This document shows positions 28,830-38,704 of a stretch of DNA of 64,000 nt, piece by piece (positions within the stretch are counted from its first letter, which is position 1; each line of letters opens with the position of its first letter). The stretch is from positions 1,550,001 through 1,614,000 of the forward strand of contig NC_092666.1 of NCBI RefSeq assembly GCF_032118995.1, read 5' to 3'. The position numbers were made by a program, and so were the translations under genes. The notes beneath the pieces were generated by a model. It saw only the letters and a list, made by a program, of their open reading frames with translations. It was not told where the DNA came from and did not search any database. Source of the DNA: Asterias amurensis. Taxonomy: Eukaryota > Echinodermata > Asteroidea > Forcipulatida > Asteriidae.

Positions 28830-29465
28830 GATACCAGCAGTGACGCACCCAGGATTTAGTTTGGGTTGTGGGTTGAGGGGGGGGGGGGGGCATATTTCCC
28901 AAACAAAATTCTTTCCAAGATGGTAAAAAAAATGTCACCATGCTGCAACTCTGACTTCATCGGAAGGTTAGCATGCCTTTTCGTGTGCTATACGATTTGC
29001 GGCGCTATGAAATGGAAAGTGCACAATAAGCACAAAATCTGCTGCTGAACAGCTCTACCAAAACGGGCCCTGAAGTCAGAGTTGCAGCATGGTAAACAAA
29101 TTGTTCTTGAGGATTTGTCAGAAAGTTATTATGCATTTGTTGTTCAAGATTCATCACAGGGGGTTAAAAGCAAGACTGCATAAGTTTGTGATGATCTACT
29201 GAAGAAAGGCAGGCAGCTTCTCCATCTCAACTTTGATGTGATCTCTAACTGGGATCACTAATAATCACAGTGTTGCACCCGAAGGGGTGGGGGGGGGGGG
29301 GGGGCGATGAGTCCAGGGGATTGATCCCAGCCCTCCAAGGTGCTCAATTTGTTTGTTTGATTTGTTTTTATTTTTTGTTTTACAATCTTCGAAAGAAATA
29401 TTTGGGGAAAATATGGCCCACCCCAAAAAATAATAAATCATGGGTGCGTCACTGCTGATAATTTA
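28830..29465. repeat. Large foldback element with G-runs
   Basis: Outer ends CAGCAGTGACGCACCCAGGA (28835) and TGGGTGCGTCACTGCTG (to 29458) are inverted, and inner arms CATGCTGCAACTCTGACTTC (about 28938) and GAAGTCAGAGTTGCAGCATG (about 29071) are exact complements. G homopolymers lie near 28877 and 29288. Confidence 0.8.
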
Positions 29466-30639
29466 AATTCTGATTTTGGTTAAACCACATCAGCCATCAA
29501 CAAGACAAAAATCGCAAACCATGAAGACTTTAAGTAACTTTAAAAACAGAAGAGTGAGTTTTGTTGGTGGATTTATTATGTGAGCCCGTAGCTCATTTAA
29601 TCTGTTATATAATAGCAGTATGTATTGGAGCTTGTTGTATTGATGTATGTTGTTGCCGATAATTGTTGTTGAATAAACGGAGTAGTATAACTCCACATCG
29701 AGAGAAAATAAAATAAATAAATAAATAAAAAAAAAAAAAAAATATTTGTGGTATTGGGACCAAGGATGCGCATGACTTAACTTAACCACTCAAGCTCATT
29801 AAATGTATTTAGGAAACCTGTAAACAACGGCGCTTGCTATAATGAGCAGGAGCCACCGGGTTGGACGGCCTTTTATTCCACGATAAGTTTTGTGGGTTAT
29901 TTTACATGCACGCATACCAATCCCAGTACACGAGATTTAGGGTTAAACGTCCCATCCGAAGGACAACACAAATGTTAGACTAGTACACGTAAGGTTTTTG
30001 AAGAAACAAAATAATGTTATGGGCATTTTGGGGTAAAAGTGGGGGAACAAGACTTTATAACATATTTCTGGTGAGCTGAATCCGATAAATTAATGTCCTG
30101 AGGGTAAAGCAATGTGATCATCGATATTTAGCATGATGCTTAATGTTATGCAAATGAGCTGGTGTAGCTACAAATGCTTACGTACATCAGCTATAGTATG
30201 CCTACCACATAACTTCATACCAATTCAATCAATGCTCAATATTTAGGTTGCTTCTTTACCCCGGTATACTACTTGCTTATACATGAAAGCCGAATGGGCA
30301 ATTTGGTGGCACTCACAAATCCCTCACTTTTTAGTTGGGTATAGAATGAACTGCTGTTGCCGCGCCTAGGACCATAGTCATACAACGAGTTTGATCATCA
30401 CCAATACGATGCTGAAATGTATGCATACAAAATAATTTCCAGGTAACTTTTAGGAGTTTGACTCATTGTAGTTAGTATGCAGTGGTTCTGAATCACCATG
30501 TTCAAATCACGTGACACATGTGTCATCAATTGGTGTCTTTGTTATCGTATGTGTATTGTTTTATTTAATTTTATTGTGTTTGATACAAGAAATAACAAAG
30601 TAGGTTTCCTTGGCTAATATTAGCAAAAATTCATTTGCT
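29466..30639. other. No gene seen
   Basis: Contains an AAATAAATAAATAAATAAAA microsatellite near 29706-29742 and a block (CGTCCCATCCGAAGGACAAC at about 29950) that recurs near 47698, probably a SINE remnant. Confidence 0.45.
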
Positions 30640-30985
30640 AATCGTCTCCTTTTCCCCCACAGATATCCCCATTTTAGCCTGCGCCCCATTCACTAATTAC
30701 CTTTTCCCAACCTCTTCCCACCCTTAATATTGTCCTTTGTGTTTCCATCATCTTGTGGTCAGCCAGTCCTTCACTTCACCCCCCCCCCTTTTGTCCCCCT
30801 ATTAATTGTTTACCCCTTGTGTTTTTCTGCATGCTTTCTAACCCCCTTGTATTTCCACTTCACTGCTTATGTTTCACTCACTTACCTTTTCATTTTTGTT
30901 GTGTTGTCATTTAGCCTTCGAGAAAGACTCTTCTATGGTTGAAACGTCAGGCCATTAACTATTTTTTGGCACTTAGAAGGAACTT
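30640..30985 (+). repeat. Dispersed repeat, family H
   Basis: A pyrimidine-rich stretch ends in TAGCCTTCGAGAAAGACTC and GGTTGAAACGTCAGGCCATT. The same sequence lies in inverse orientation at 44835-45185, with the order of blocks kept (TTGTGGTCA, GCATGCTTTCT-like, ACTGCTTATGTT-like). Confidence 0.75.
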
Positions 30986-31289
30986 AATAGTTTCCATACG
31001 CAGTAAAAAGCCCGCACTTCCCCCTCATCCACTCATCCATTCAATGACGTTTGCTTGCACACATGATTTCGTGTATACGTAGTTTGGCTATGGCTAGGAT
31101 GACTGATTTTTGGCAAAACACTATCGTGTTAACAATATAATCATGTGACAAAGTTCAACTTCTCTGCACAACTTTCAGTTGACAAAAAGATGAACGCATG
31201 AGTGATTGCTTTGAACAATTCAATGTGTGTTGGTTAGTAATGTGTAACAATGTTACAACCTATCTTTGCTTTTCATTTTATGGCTTCTC

Positions 31290-31470
31290 ATAGGCCCTTT
31301 TCGCAAACCAAGGATTCGGCTCGAAATAAGGCCCAGGTTAGCTTGGCCCCGCAGTTGTTTTTACATTTTGCGTGTGCTCTGCGTACGGAGCCTGAAGCCA
31401 AAACCAACCACATAATGACACGGAAACCTATCTGTAGCTGTAGATGTAGCCACCAATTCGGACATGTAGA
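31290..31470. repeat. Foldback element, family D, copy 3
   Basis: GGCCCTTTTCGCAAACCAAGG at the left and GGTTAGCTTGGCCCCGCAG inside match copy 2; the right end is changed to the CTGTAGCTGTAGATGTAGCC variant. Confidence 0.6.
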
Positions 31471-31599
31471 CCTATACACAAATCTTAACTTTTTTGATAA
31501 AGTTAAGCCATCTGAAAGACCGTCCGTATGCGCTAAAAAAAGGATTATAATCAACTAAATTTCCATTTGTTGCATATTATTGCTTGTTCTGGTATTTAA

Positions 31600-31735
31600 C
31601 TGGTTTGCTTATCCTGAAAAAAAACGTGGACATTTGGTTTGCAATCCTGTTTCTATCAGGCAAAATATTCATGCTAAGCAAATTGTTGTGCCTAGCATAC
31701 ATTATTAGCAGCTCTATGAACTGCACCCTGGTCAT
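31600..31735. repeat. Family F fragment
   Basis: TGCTAAGCAAATTGTTGTGCC and TAGCAGCTCTATGAACTGC are family F words. It lies about 250 bp upstream of the first codon of ovo gene 2. Confidence 0.45.
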
Positions 31736-31988
31736 TGGGCGAATGATATTCCCTTCTCTGCTCCCGAAAGTACAGCCCTGGGCACCCTAAGCTCTCCAAA
31801 TGGCTTTTCATACACAATACCAACCTCTACCCTCGCAGGTACCCCTACCATTGCCAGGCATGTCCACTGCCAATCGAACCTTTTGGCTTATTGAGGAGCC
31901 AAATACCCATTGGAACCTTCCTAGAGTTCGGAACTTCTGGAGTTACTCCCTCACTACAGTTAAAACATATTTACTTTACTCTACAGAA

Positions 31989-32079
31989 ATGCCGAGATCC
32001 TTCCTAGTCCGGAACCCGTTAAGGAGTTCCACATCGGTGCCTAATATAGCCACCTGTGACCCGACATGGAATCTAAAAG
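31989..32079 (+). CDS. ovol: ovo gene 2 exon 1 (SNAG)
   Basis: ATG at 31989 in a purine -3 context, MPRSFLVRNPLRSSTSVPN, leaving in phase 1 at AAAAG|GTAAGA. The exact SNAG start fixes the initiation codon despite an open frame upstream. Confidence 0.88.
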
Positions 32080-35000
32080 GTAAGATCTTTCAGAACGAAA
32101 GGTTTATCGATGGAAAGTTAGTAGTATTTAAAATAGTCCTTGTCAGAAATGTACCTAGAACAGCCTACGCGGGGTGACCGTATCAATAGTCTTTCCAAGA
32201 GGGTCTTTGCAATGAGACCAACGGCCGTTGCCTTCTCCTAGAGATGATACATTCTTTCACAGGACTGGTTAGATCATACAAATAAACATACATACATACA
32301 AACATTCATACATACACAATGTTTTATATACCTCCATTTCACCAAGACCACAGCGGTTGTGATGAAACAGAGAAACAAATAAACGAAGAGACAAAATGCA
32401 AGTTGAACCAAATAGTAAAACAATCATTGTGGGAACAGGTGTGATTTCAGATGCTTCTTGAAAATATGAAGTGTCAGCAGAGCGCAGAGTTGGGGGGAGA
32501 CTATTCCAAAGTTTAGAAGCGGCAAAAAAGAAGAATTTGTTAGCAGCTGAAGCAAGAGATCTGTGGTTTATTTTGTGTTCGACAAGACGGGTAGTGTCGT
32601 TTGATGACCGCAAGCCGACTCTTCCCGGTGTGTACAAAACTAAGCATGATTTTAAATATGGGCCCATATCAAGAGATCGAGAGAGTACATCAGGAGCCTC
32701 TGCCGAGATACTGACAGAGTACTTGCTCATAGAGATAAACGGTGTATCACCTTTTAGTGAAGGGGTCTTTCGTGCCAGACGATTAGCGGAATCTGTTGGT
32801 AGAGTGTGGAGTGAAAGTGACTTGCCAAGAGACTTATGACGGAATATCTGCAATAGGAAACTAACAGGAGCCAAACATACTTGTTTGTCCAGCGAGACCA
32901 TCATTATTTTGAAGGTCTTCATCGACATCTGATTGCTTTACTTTATCCCAGCAGGTTTGAAGTCTCCCACCGATAATCAACACCTCGGCGCTTCTATAGG
33001 TGAGGAAGACTTAAGTGGGTCACTTGATCTCCATGTTGTGACCTTTGATGACCACCGATCCTGCAATAGCCTCATCGACGACGCCATTGAACCTCTCAAT
33101 CTTAGTTGCAGATCAAGAAATGACCTTCGACCCGATAGCGCCACCAACGTTAGCGAGGACGTTGAACCGTTGGATCTGCATGTTCCATCGGCATACCGTC
33201 AGAACGCATCAGGTCTCAATGAGCCGAAGCGGCAGGTGGGGTTGTCGACTGGCGTTCGACAGCAGCGCCATTCAAGCATGGAAAAGGTAACTTAGTCAAT
33301 AGAAAACAAAAAGATTTTGACAACAGATTGATTACACATGACGTCATTGACCGCCATCTTTGATGAATTGTGAACGCAGGAAAGGCTCCATCATTTGATA
33401 CAAATTTTACTAGTACTTTGAATTATAATTAATTCACAAACCTGCCTGCCACTATTAATGGCCGGATGTGTACATAATTTGTATCACAGGACGAAGAGGG
33501 CGCTCTAGAAGGAACCTTACACCTACGATCTATCGCCCCATTACACCAGATGCAGTCAGACTACCAGCCAGGAGTCCATAATGCCAATGAACCGTGAGTT
33601 ATTGTGACATTTTCTGAAAGTTGGAAACCAGCTTGCTATATTATAGACGTATTCTATTTGACTAATTTAAGTTCATTGTCATGACAGTGTTATTTAATCA
33701 AATGAATTAGTAACATAACAACTTGGTAACTTGCTGTGAGCTGTTTGAGAACATTGTGATAAACTCTTGGTGGCGCTTTATTGTGAATTCCGCAGTCCTT
33801 TCTTTGATTACCACAAGGCTCGTATTAGACCAGTCCCCTGTCTTTAACCATCGTTACACGTTTAAGACCATTGTTCTCACTTGGTGTCTCCCAAGATAAG
33901 CACAACTAACCTGTGAAAATTTGGACTAAATTTGATCATCGAATTTGCATAAGAATAACGAAAGAAAACAGCCTTCTTGCACTAATATAAGTGCTTTTAG
34001 ATGCATAATAAAAAGCTTCTATCAATTGTGACAAGAATGTACATTCTAATACTTATATTTGTTTTATCTTGACAAGTTTGGGATCGATTTAAGGGAAAAC
34101 ACACTCTTCGCTTTTGTACTTCAAACAGAGACTTTAACTGAAAACATTCGGATTTGTATTTCACTGTTAAAAGTGTTAGATCACAGTGTTCAGTATCAAA
34201 ACAAAACCTAGCAATATTGTAGCTCAGCTCATACCTATGATGTTTGGGTTTTGTTTTATCAACCAACAATATTCCCTTTAGATCCCGGCTTCCCAATGAA
34301 AGACACCTACCAATAGACTCCCTTCTTCGGCAGACCCTGGAGAGTGGGTACAATACTGGCAACTTCTTCAGCCAGCAGTTGATGGCCTGTAAACGTAGAT
34401 CTCCAAACTACAGCACGGACAGCTCAAAGCGACATTGCTGCTGTTTTTGCACTAAGCAGTTTACCGACAAGTTTGACCTCAAACGACACATTCGGACACA
34501 TACAGGTAAAACCAATGACCTCAAACGACACATTCGAACACACACAGGTAAAACCAATGACCTCAAACGACACATTCGAACACACACAGGTAAAACCAAT
34601 GACCTTGAACGACACATTCGAACACACACATGTAAAACCAATGACCTCAAACGACACATTCGAACACACACAGGTAACACCAAGTACAATGTAACCTCAA
34701 ACGACACATTTGGACACACATAGGTAAAACAAATGACCTTGAACGACACATTCGATCACACATCAGGTTTAACCTCTAACAACACATTCAAACACAAACG
34801 GTTAAATCAATGATGTCCAACGACACATTTGAACACACACAGGTAAAAGAATGACTTCAATAATTACAATAACTTGGATTAACTTTTACATCCCTAGTAT
34901 AGTTACATATTAGTATGATTTGTTTAATGTGCATGCGCACTAAAAATGGCCCGTTTGTTTCTTATTTCTAAGGTGTGCGACCGTTCAAGTGTGATCGGTG

Positions 35001-35343
35001 TTTCCGAGGATTCACTCAACGTTGCTCCTTGGAGATCCACCAGAAGAAGATACACAACATAGACCTCAAGTTTGCTTTCAAGGAGCGACGAGGTAAAATC
35101 TACGTCTGCGAACATTGCGGCCACTCCACCGACGAAATCAACACCCACTATGCACACACTGTCCAGGAGCACCGGGGGCCGTCTGGCTGTATTCCTGGTG
35201 CCCGTAGCCAGGTTGTTCCGGGGATGGTCAGTGGGCCAGTGGTAGGGGAAGAGATGCCTAAAGATTTTGCTTTTGGTCTTAAGCAAGAACCGAAACCGTA
35301 CCCGATGTGCCCAGAGCGGGTGTTCGTACCGGGAAAGAATTAA
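31989..35343 (+). CDS. ovol: Short Ovo/OVOL-type zinc-finger repressor, gene 2
   Basis: Five exons, 31989-32079, 32955-33286, 33490-33593, 34282-34505 and 34973-35343, join with fully matching phases (1, 0, 2, 1) to 373 residues. Residues 1-8, MPRSFLVR, are a SNAG motif, which in Snail, GFI and OVOL proteins recruits LSD1/CoREST-type corepressors. Exon 2 encodes EPLNLS and EPLDLH, like CtBP-binding PxDLS motifs. Fingers 2, 3 and 4 are present (CCFCTKQFTDKFDLKRHIRTH; CDRCFRGFTQRCSLEIH; CEHCGHST), but finger 1, always present in OVOL proteins I know, is replaced by unrelated sequence. The intron between fingers 2 and 3 has the same position and phase as in gene 1, showing common descent. A nuclear repressor role is inferred. 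Confidence 0.9.
32269..32928 (-). pseudogene. 3' end of a LINE reverse-transcriptase ORF
   Basis: The minus-strand frame ends with features typical of the C-terminus of CR1/L2-like LINE ORF2: YTPGRVGLRSSNDTTRL and then AASKLWNSLPPTLRSADTS. A +1 shift then gives the expected FKKHLKSHLF end. A tetranucleotide tail of ATGT type lies at the 3' end (32275-32315). The copy is 5'-truncated and lies antisense in intron 1 of ovo gene 2. Confidence 0.8.
32955..33286 (+). CDS. ovol: ovo gene 2 exon 2 (CtBP-motif candidates)
   Basis: Acceptor CCCAGCAG, entry phase 1, exit phase 0 at GAAAAG|GTAACT. PLNLS is at 33092-33106 and PLDLH at 33167-33181; a third SLDLHV lies nearer the exon start. No other known domain. 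Confidence 0.82.
33490..33593 (+). CDS. ovol: ovo gene 2 exon 3
   Basis: Acceptor GTATCACAG, donor CC|GTGAGT, 104 bp from phase 0 to phase 2. It encodes DEEGALEGTLHLRSIAP and then a short Gln-containing linker. The exon is defined by splice sites and phase rather than by a domain. Confidence 0.75.
33865..34020 (+). repeat. Truncated foldback family A copy
   Basis: TTCTCACTTGGTGTCTCCC, TTTGATCATCGAATTTGCAT and AATAACGAAAGAAAACAGCC are family A words; the right half is absent. It lies in intron 3 of ovo gene 2. Confidence 0.55.
34282..34505 (+). CDS. ovol: ovo gene 2 exon 4 (finger 2)
   Basis: Acceptor CCCTTTAG, entry phase 2, exit phase 1 at ACATACAG|GTAAAA. Residues SSKRHCCCFCTKQF and FDLKRHIRTHTG form finger 2. 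Where finger 1 should be, the sequence reads FFSQQLMACKRRSPN, without the Cys pair. The frame continues open past the donor because of the 42-bp array described next. Confidence 0.87.
34476..34830 (+). repeat. 42-bp tandem array duplicating the exon 4 end and splice donor
   Basis: Each unit holds the last coding bases of exon 4 (ACCTCAAACGACACATTCG and ACACACACAG) followed by the donor GTAAAACCAATG. Donor positions are 34506, 34548, 34590, 34632 (AG changed to AT) and 34674, at exact 42-bp spacing; degenerate units follow at 34724 and 34767. Since 42 is divisible by three, reading through adds TNDLKRHIRTHTGK per unit, and the frame stays open until a TAG at 34721. Confidence 0.93.
34973..35343 (+). 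CDS. ovol: ovo gene 2 exon 5 (fingers 3-4 and tail)
   Basis: Acceptor TTATTTCTAAG before 34973, entry phase 1 restoring the GVRPFKC linker. Finger 3 is at about 34988-35055 and finger 4 at about 35105-35165, joined by KERRGKIYVCEHCG as in other Ovo proteins. A Gly/Pro-rich tail ends in TAA at 35343. Confidence 0.9.
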
Positions 35344-35557
35344 ATTGTAAACAGGCAAGGAATGTACACTTTCTGAAATGTTGGTTGATCAGTTGAACTT
35401 TCACAGGTCTACCAGACTGACCAAGAAAAACCCAGGCAGACAGACGGGTGTTGAGGTGTGGTATTAGAATAGAACGAAACTATTTGATTCTTCAAATGGG
35501 GGCTGGTTATAACTATACAACACTGTTCAATTTTTGAAGCAATTTCACGAAGTGACA

Positions 35558-35563
35558 AATAAA
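35558..35563 (+). terminator. Candidate poly(A) signal of ovo gene 2
   Basis: AATAAA 215 bp past the stop codon, a normal 3' UTR length. Confidence 0.45.
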
Positions 35564-35754
35564 TGAATGTGCCGAAAAACACAAAATTTGTGCAACAAAT
35601 TTGTGTACCAAACATTGGTCAGTTTACATTTTCAGCAAGCTTCAGGACCTAAAAGGGTAATAGTTTCGTACTAATAATGAATTGCATTACTGTATGGGGA
35701 ATCACTAGACTTGCCACTTGGCGTTTTCGCGAAAATACGAATCATGACCTGCCA

Positions 35755-35930
35755 ACAACAACAACGACAAGGACGACGACGACAACGACAACGACGACGA
35801 CGTCCTTGTCAATAACGACAACGACGACAATGACAACGAAAACGAAAACGACGACGAAGGCGATGATGACGACGACGAAAACACCTACGACAACAACGAA
35901 AACGGCGAGCGACACGAACAAAAACAACAA
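35755..35930 (+). repeat. ACA/ACG trinucleotide microsatellite
   Basis: An interrupted run of AC[A/G] and GA[A/C] triplets. It produces open frames rich in Thr (plus) or Val (minus) that are artefacts. Confidence 0.9.
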
Positions 35931-36893
35931 TGCACATTTTATTGGTGGACCTATAGTAACCCATGTCCCTTTTGTTTACTATTATTGACTTCACGCCTAT
36001 ATAACTCATTCTAAATAATATTTGTTTAAGGAGATTGATAATGTTATGATTTTTTAAAATTTTATTTATTACGGCTTAATATAATTCTTATGAATATCCG
36101 GCACTGATTTTGAATACGTTTATTTTTGATATTACCAAGCGATATTATCATGCAATACTGTTCCCTCCGCATGGGTCAACACAGAGCTGTGTCGCCAATG
36201 AGTAAGGTGTGACTTTGAGAATAGATGCATTTGGTCACGCGTTTGTTGGACGTCATTTTCGGTCAGTGTAGTCTGGCACCCTGTGTGCACACAAGCGTTT
36301 TGTTTTTTTGTATTTTTTCACCGAAAATGACAGTCAATCGCAAGTTGTATAGCCACCTCTTGGTCAACATTATCCTCTACGGGCAAATTTGGACTCAAAA
36401 ACTGGTAATTCCCCCCAAAATAGTAAGTTTGCCACCAACATTTTGATTTGCAACCATGCAACTTTCAAACACTTTTTTGTCCGAAAATGTTGTTCAGTTT
36501 GCACCTAAACTGATCATTTTCCTGGAATAAATAACGAGTGCGGCCCTAAACGGGTCACTTTGCCCCACAAAGGAACAGTTTACCAGTAAGGTAAAGTGGG
36601 TCAGGTTATCGCCATGCAAAGTTTCAAATATTATTTATATACCTGAGCAAAGGCTGTTCAGTTTGTCCCCTAACGCCTAAGCAAGAACACCAGACCGGCA
36701 AGTTTGACCCCCAAAACAGATCCTTTTTTGACCTAAAAAGGATCAGTTTTAAAACAATAGTGTTGAAAAATAGCAGTCCTAATATCGTTACTAACCCAAA
36801 ATTACATAACTTGACGCCAAACGCTTAATCATGACCCCTATTCGGGCTAATTTGATCCTAATTTGGTCAGCTTCTACGCTGTATGAGATTTTT
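35931..36893. other. No gene seen
   Basis: AT-rich. Between 36300 and 36840 loosely repeated words such as CAGTTTG.CCC.TAA and AACTTGACGCC suggest an old degenerate tandem region. Confidence 0.35.
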
Positions 36894-37016
36894 GTGACGC
36901 TAGGTGGCAGCAGACTTACCAGGTAAATCGTATGTCTTCGTTATGTGCGTGCCCAGATTAATGTAAACATTCATTAAAAAGTTACCTTGAAATGTCTGCT
37001 GTCACCTAGCATTGCA
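36894..37016. repeat. Small foldback with CTCF-like ends
   Basis: GACGCTAGGTGGCAGCAGAC (36896) and GTCTGCTGTCACCTAGC (to 37010) are near-exact inverted repeats around a roughly 80-bp centre. The left end contains the same 14-mer found at 16824 just past ovo gene 1. Confidence 0.75.
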
Positions 37017-38254
37017 AAGTCTCCAACTCGACTTGCATTAGTTGGAACCAATACATACAGCTATTAATGCACATTGCAAAATATCAACTTGTATATTGTT
37101 TATTGTATAGATGTTGTACTAATTTTAATACTGTGCTTATGAATATAACCTTTGTTATTGCGTCAATCTACAGTGTATTTAATGTTTGGAGATTTCTGTT
37201 CACAGTATTTTTTTGTACAGGGAAAAATAATTATATTGGCACTTTTGTGTGAGCAATTAATTACAAATCATGCAATAAAAATATTTTAATTCTAATAAAT
37301 AATTATGCAAATGTTAAAAGCTGATCGAGTACGTTTGTCTCAATGGTGTAAACATCTTTTATAAATAATATTTTCAAAGGAATAAGAAAACAAAACAAAA
37401 GATTGCAGAATTCACAGACTCTGTTGTCGCGAATGTGCTTTGGTAAATAAATCGCGTTAACCGTTTTGTATTGACAGTATGTCTACCACACACCAATGTA
37501 TGTCAAGCATGGTGTAGTCGACGATTCATTAATTAAAAAACTCTTTCGGGAACATTCTTCCGGTAGTGTCGCTAGCTAGAGCAAGATGCCAAAATGCATC
37601 AGAGTAAAACACAACACCTTATAGAAATGAACTTCTTATGACATGTATGCACACCCGATATATTGTACGTAGACCGAGAATAAAGACAAACACTTTAGTC
37701 TTACAGGTCCAATCATATCATTGGATAAAGGTGATGTAACGTAAACTTTCCATATCTGTGTTATAATAGGTCCGAGGTTATGTAGTGTCAATGTTGCACT
37801 TTCGACCGTCTGCATGCGACATACGTGTGCATAATGTTGTGTACGTCATGTAGGGGTGTTTTAATCAGTGTGTAATACATGAATATGTATGTGTGCATGT
37901 ACATGCGGATTAACTGCGAATCTCCGTGTGAAATGAATGCGAGGAGGTGCATTTGTAACATGTAAGGATTCGGACATCCGGTCTGACTGGAATCTTGCGT
38001 TATTCACGAGCCTCGAAGGAAGTGTGACGTCAGATGCTCAGACTAGGGCAATCCGCTTCATGTATTTCGGTGTAAGACTTTCTAGGCCGCTCGGTGGCAG
38101 CACACATGAGATAGCATGCACATTCCAAGGCTCAACATTTAGTACAATTATTTAACCTTTATGTCTGCTCCAGCTAACTTATTGCAAAAAACGAGTGCAG
38201 CTGGACAGCCCCTTAAATAAAACCTTTTAATGATGTCATTTTTGTTTACAACTT
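37017..38254. other. No gene seen; convergent intergenic space
   Basis: Lies between the 3' ends of ovo gene 2 (plus) and the minus-strand ORF at 38255. An ORF at 37937-38155 (plus) has no recognisable features. Confidence 0.4.
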
Positions 38255-38704
38255 TCATTGGCTGTCGGCCTCGTTCGGTCCTTCGTAATTGGTCCTTAGG
38301 TATCGACACTCTCGTAGTTCGCGCATCGTGTCTCTCATTTGCATAGCCTGATCGTTAACATTCCCGGATGCGTGACACGGAAAGGATTGCGCCCTCTGGA
38401 GTGGCGGTTTCTTAACCGTCTTCCCGTACACTAGCGCGTCAACTTCATGTTGGTTGAGGTTCTTCAGCTGTAGTATGGACCGTGGCTTCTTTTGACCCAC
38501 AGCTACGCCGGCTGAAGCAGCGCGGCCACCCACCAACGTCACCGGGCAAGATACGGTAGCGGCTTGATGGGTGTGCAGCTGCTCTGAACCGGTTGTACTG
38601 TGTGACAATGTACGGTGACGTGAACCCGTAAATGGCGTACGAGAAAACGGACCCGATCTCTCAGAGACCGCCGAGGCTGGTCTCTTCGAACGACCTTCCT
38701 CCAT
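38255..38704 (-). CDS. Unrecognised 149-aa protein or terminal exon
   Basis: A clean 149-codon frame with balanced, non-repetitive composition. It is basic and Ser/Thr-rich in its N-terminal two thirds (MEEGRSKRPASAVSERSG, then TPFTGSRHRT), followed by KPRSILQLKNLNQHEVDALV and a C-terminal part with RDTMRELRECRYLRTNYEG before the stop. There is no signal peptide, membrane segment or known domain, and I do not recognise the family. An in-frame stop about 15 codons upstream of the ATG, after a possible acceptor CATAG, leaves two readings: a single-exon gene, or a last exon of the membrane-protein locus to its right on the same strand. The composition would suit a cytoplasmic tail. Confidence 0.55.
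   Translation of the reverse strand: MEEGRSKRPASAVSERSGPFSRTPFTGSRHRTLSHSTTGSEQLHTHQAATVSCPVTLVGGRAASAGVAVGQKKPRSILQLKNLNQHEVDALVYGKTVKKPPLQRAQSFPCHASGNVNDQAMQMRDTMRELRECRYLRTNYEGPNEADSQ

Noticed and set aside
34408..34749. Minus-strand ORFs rich in VCVRMCRLRSLVL repeats
   Set aside because: Antisense shadow of the 42-bp donor array.
35677..35988. Thr-rich and Val-rich ORFs
   Set aside because: Produced by the trinucleotide microsatellite.
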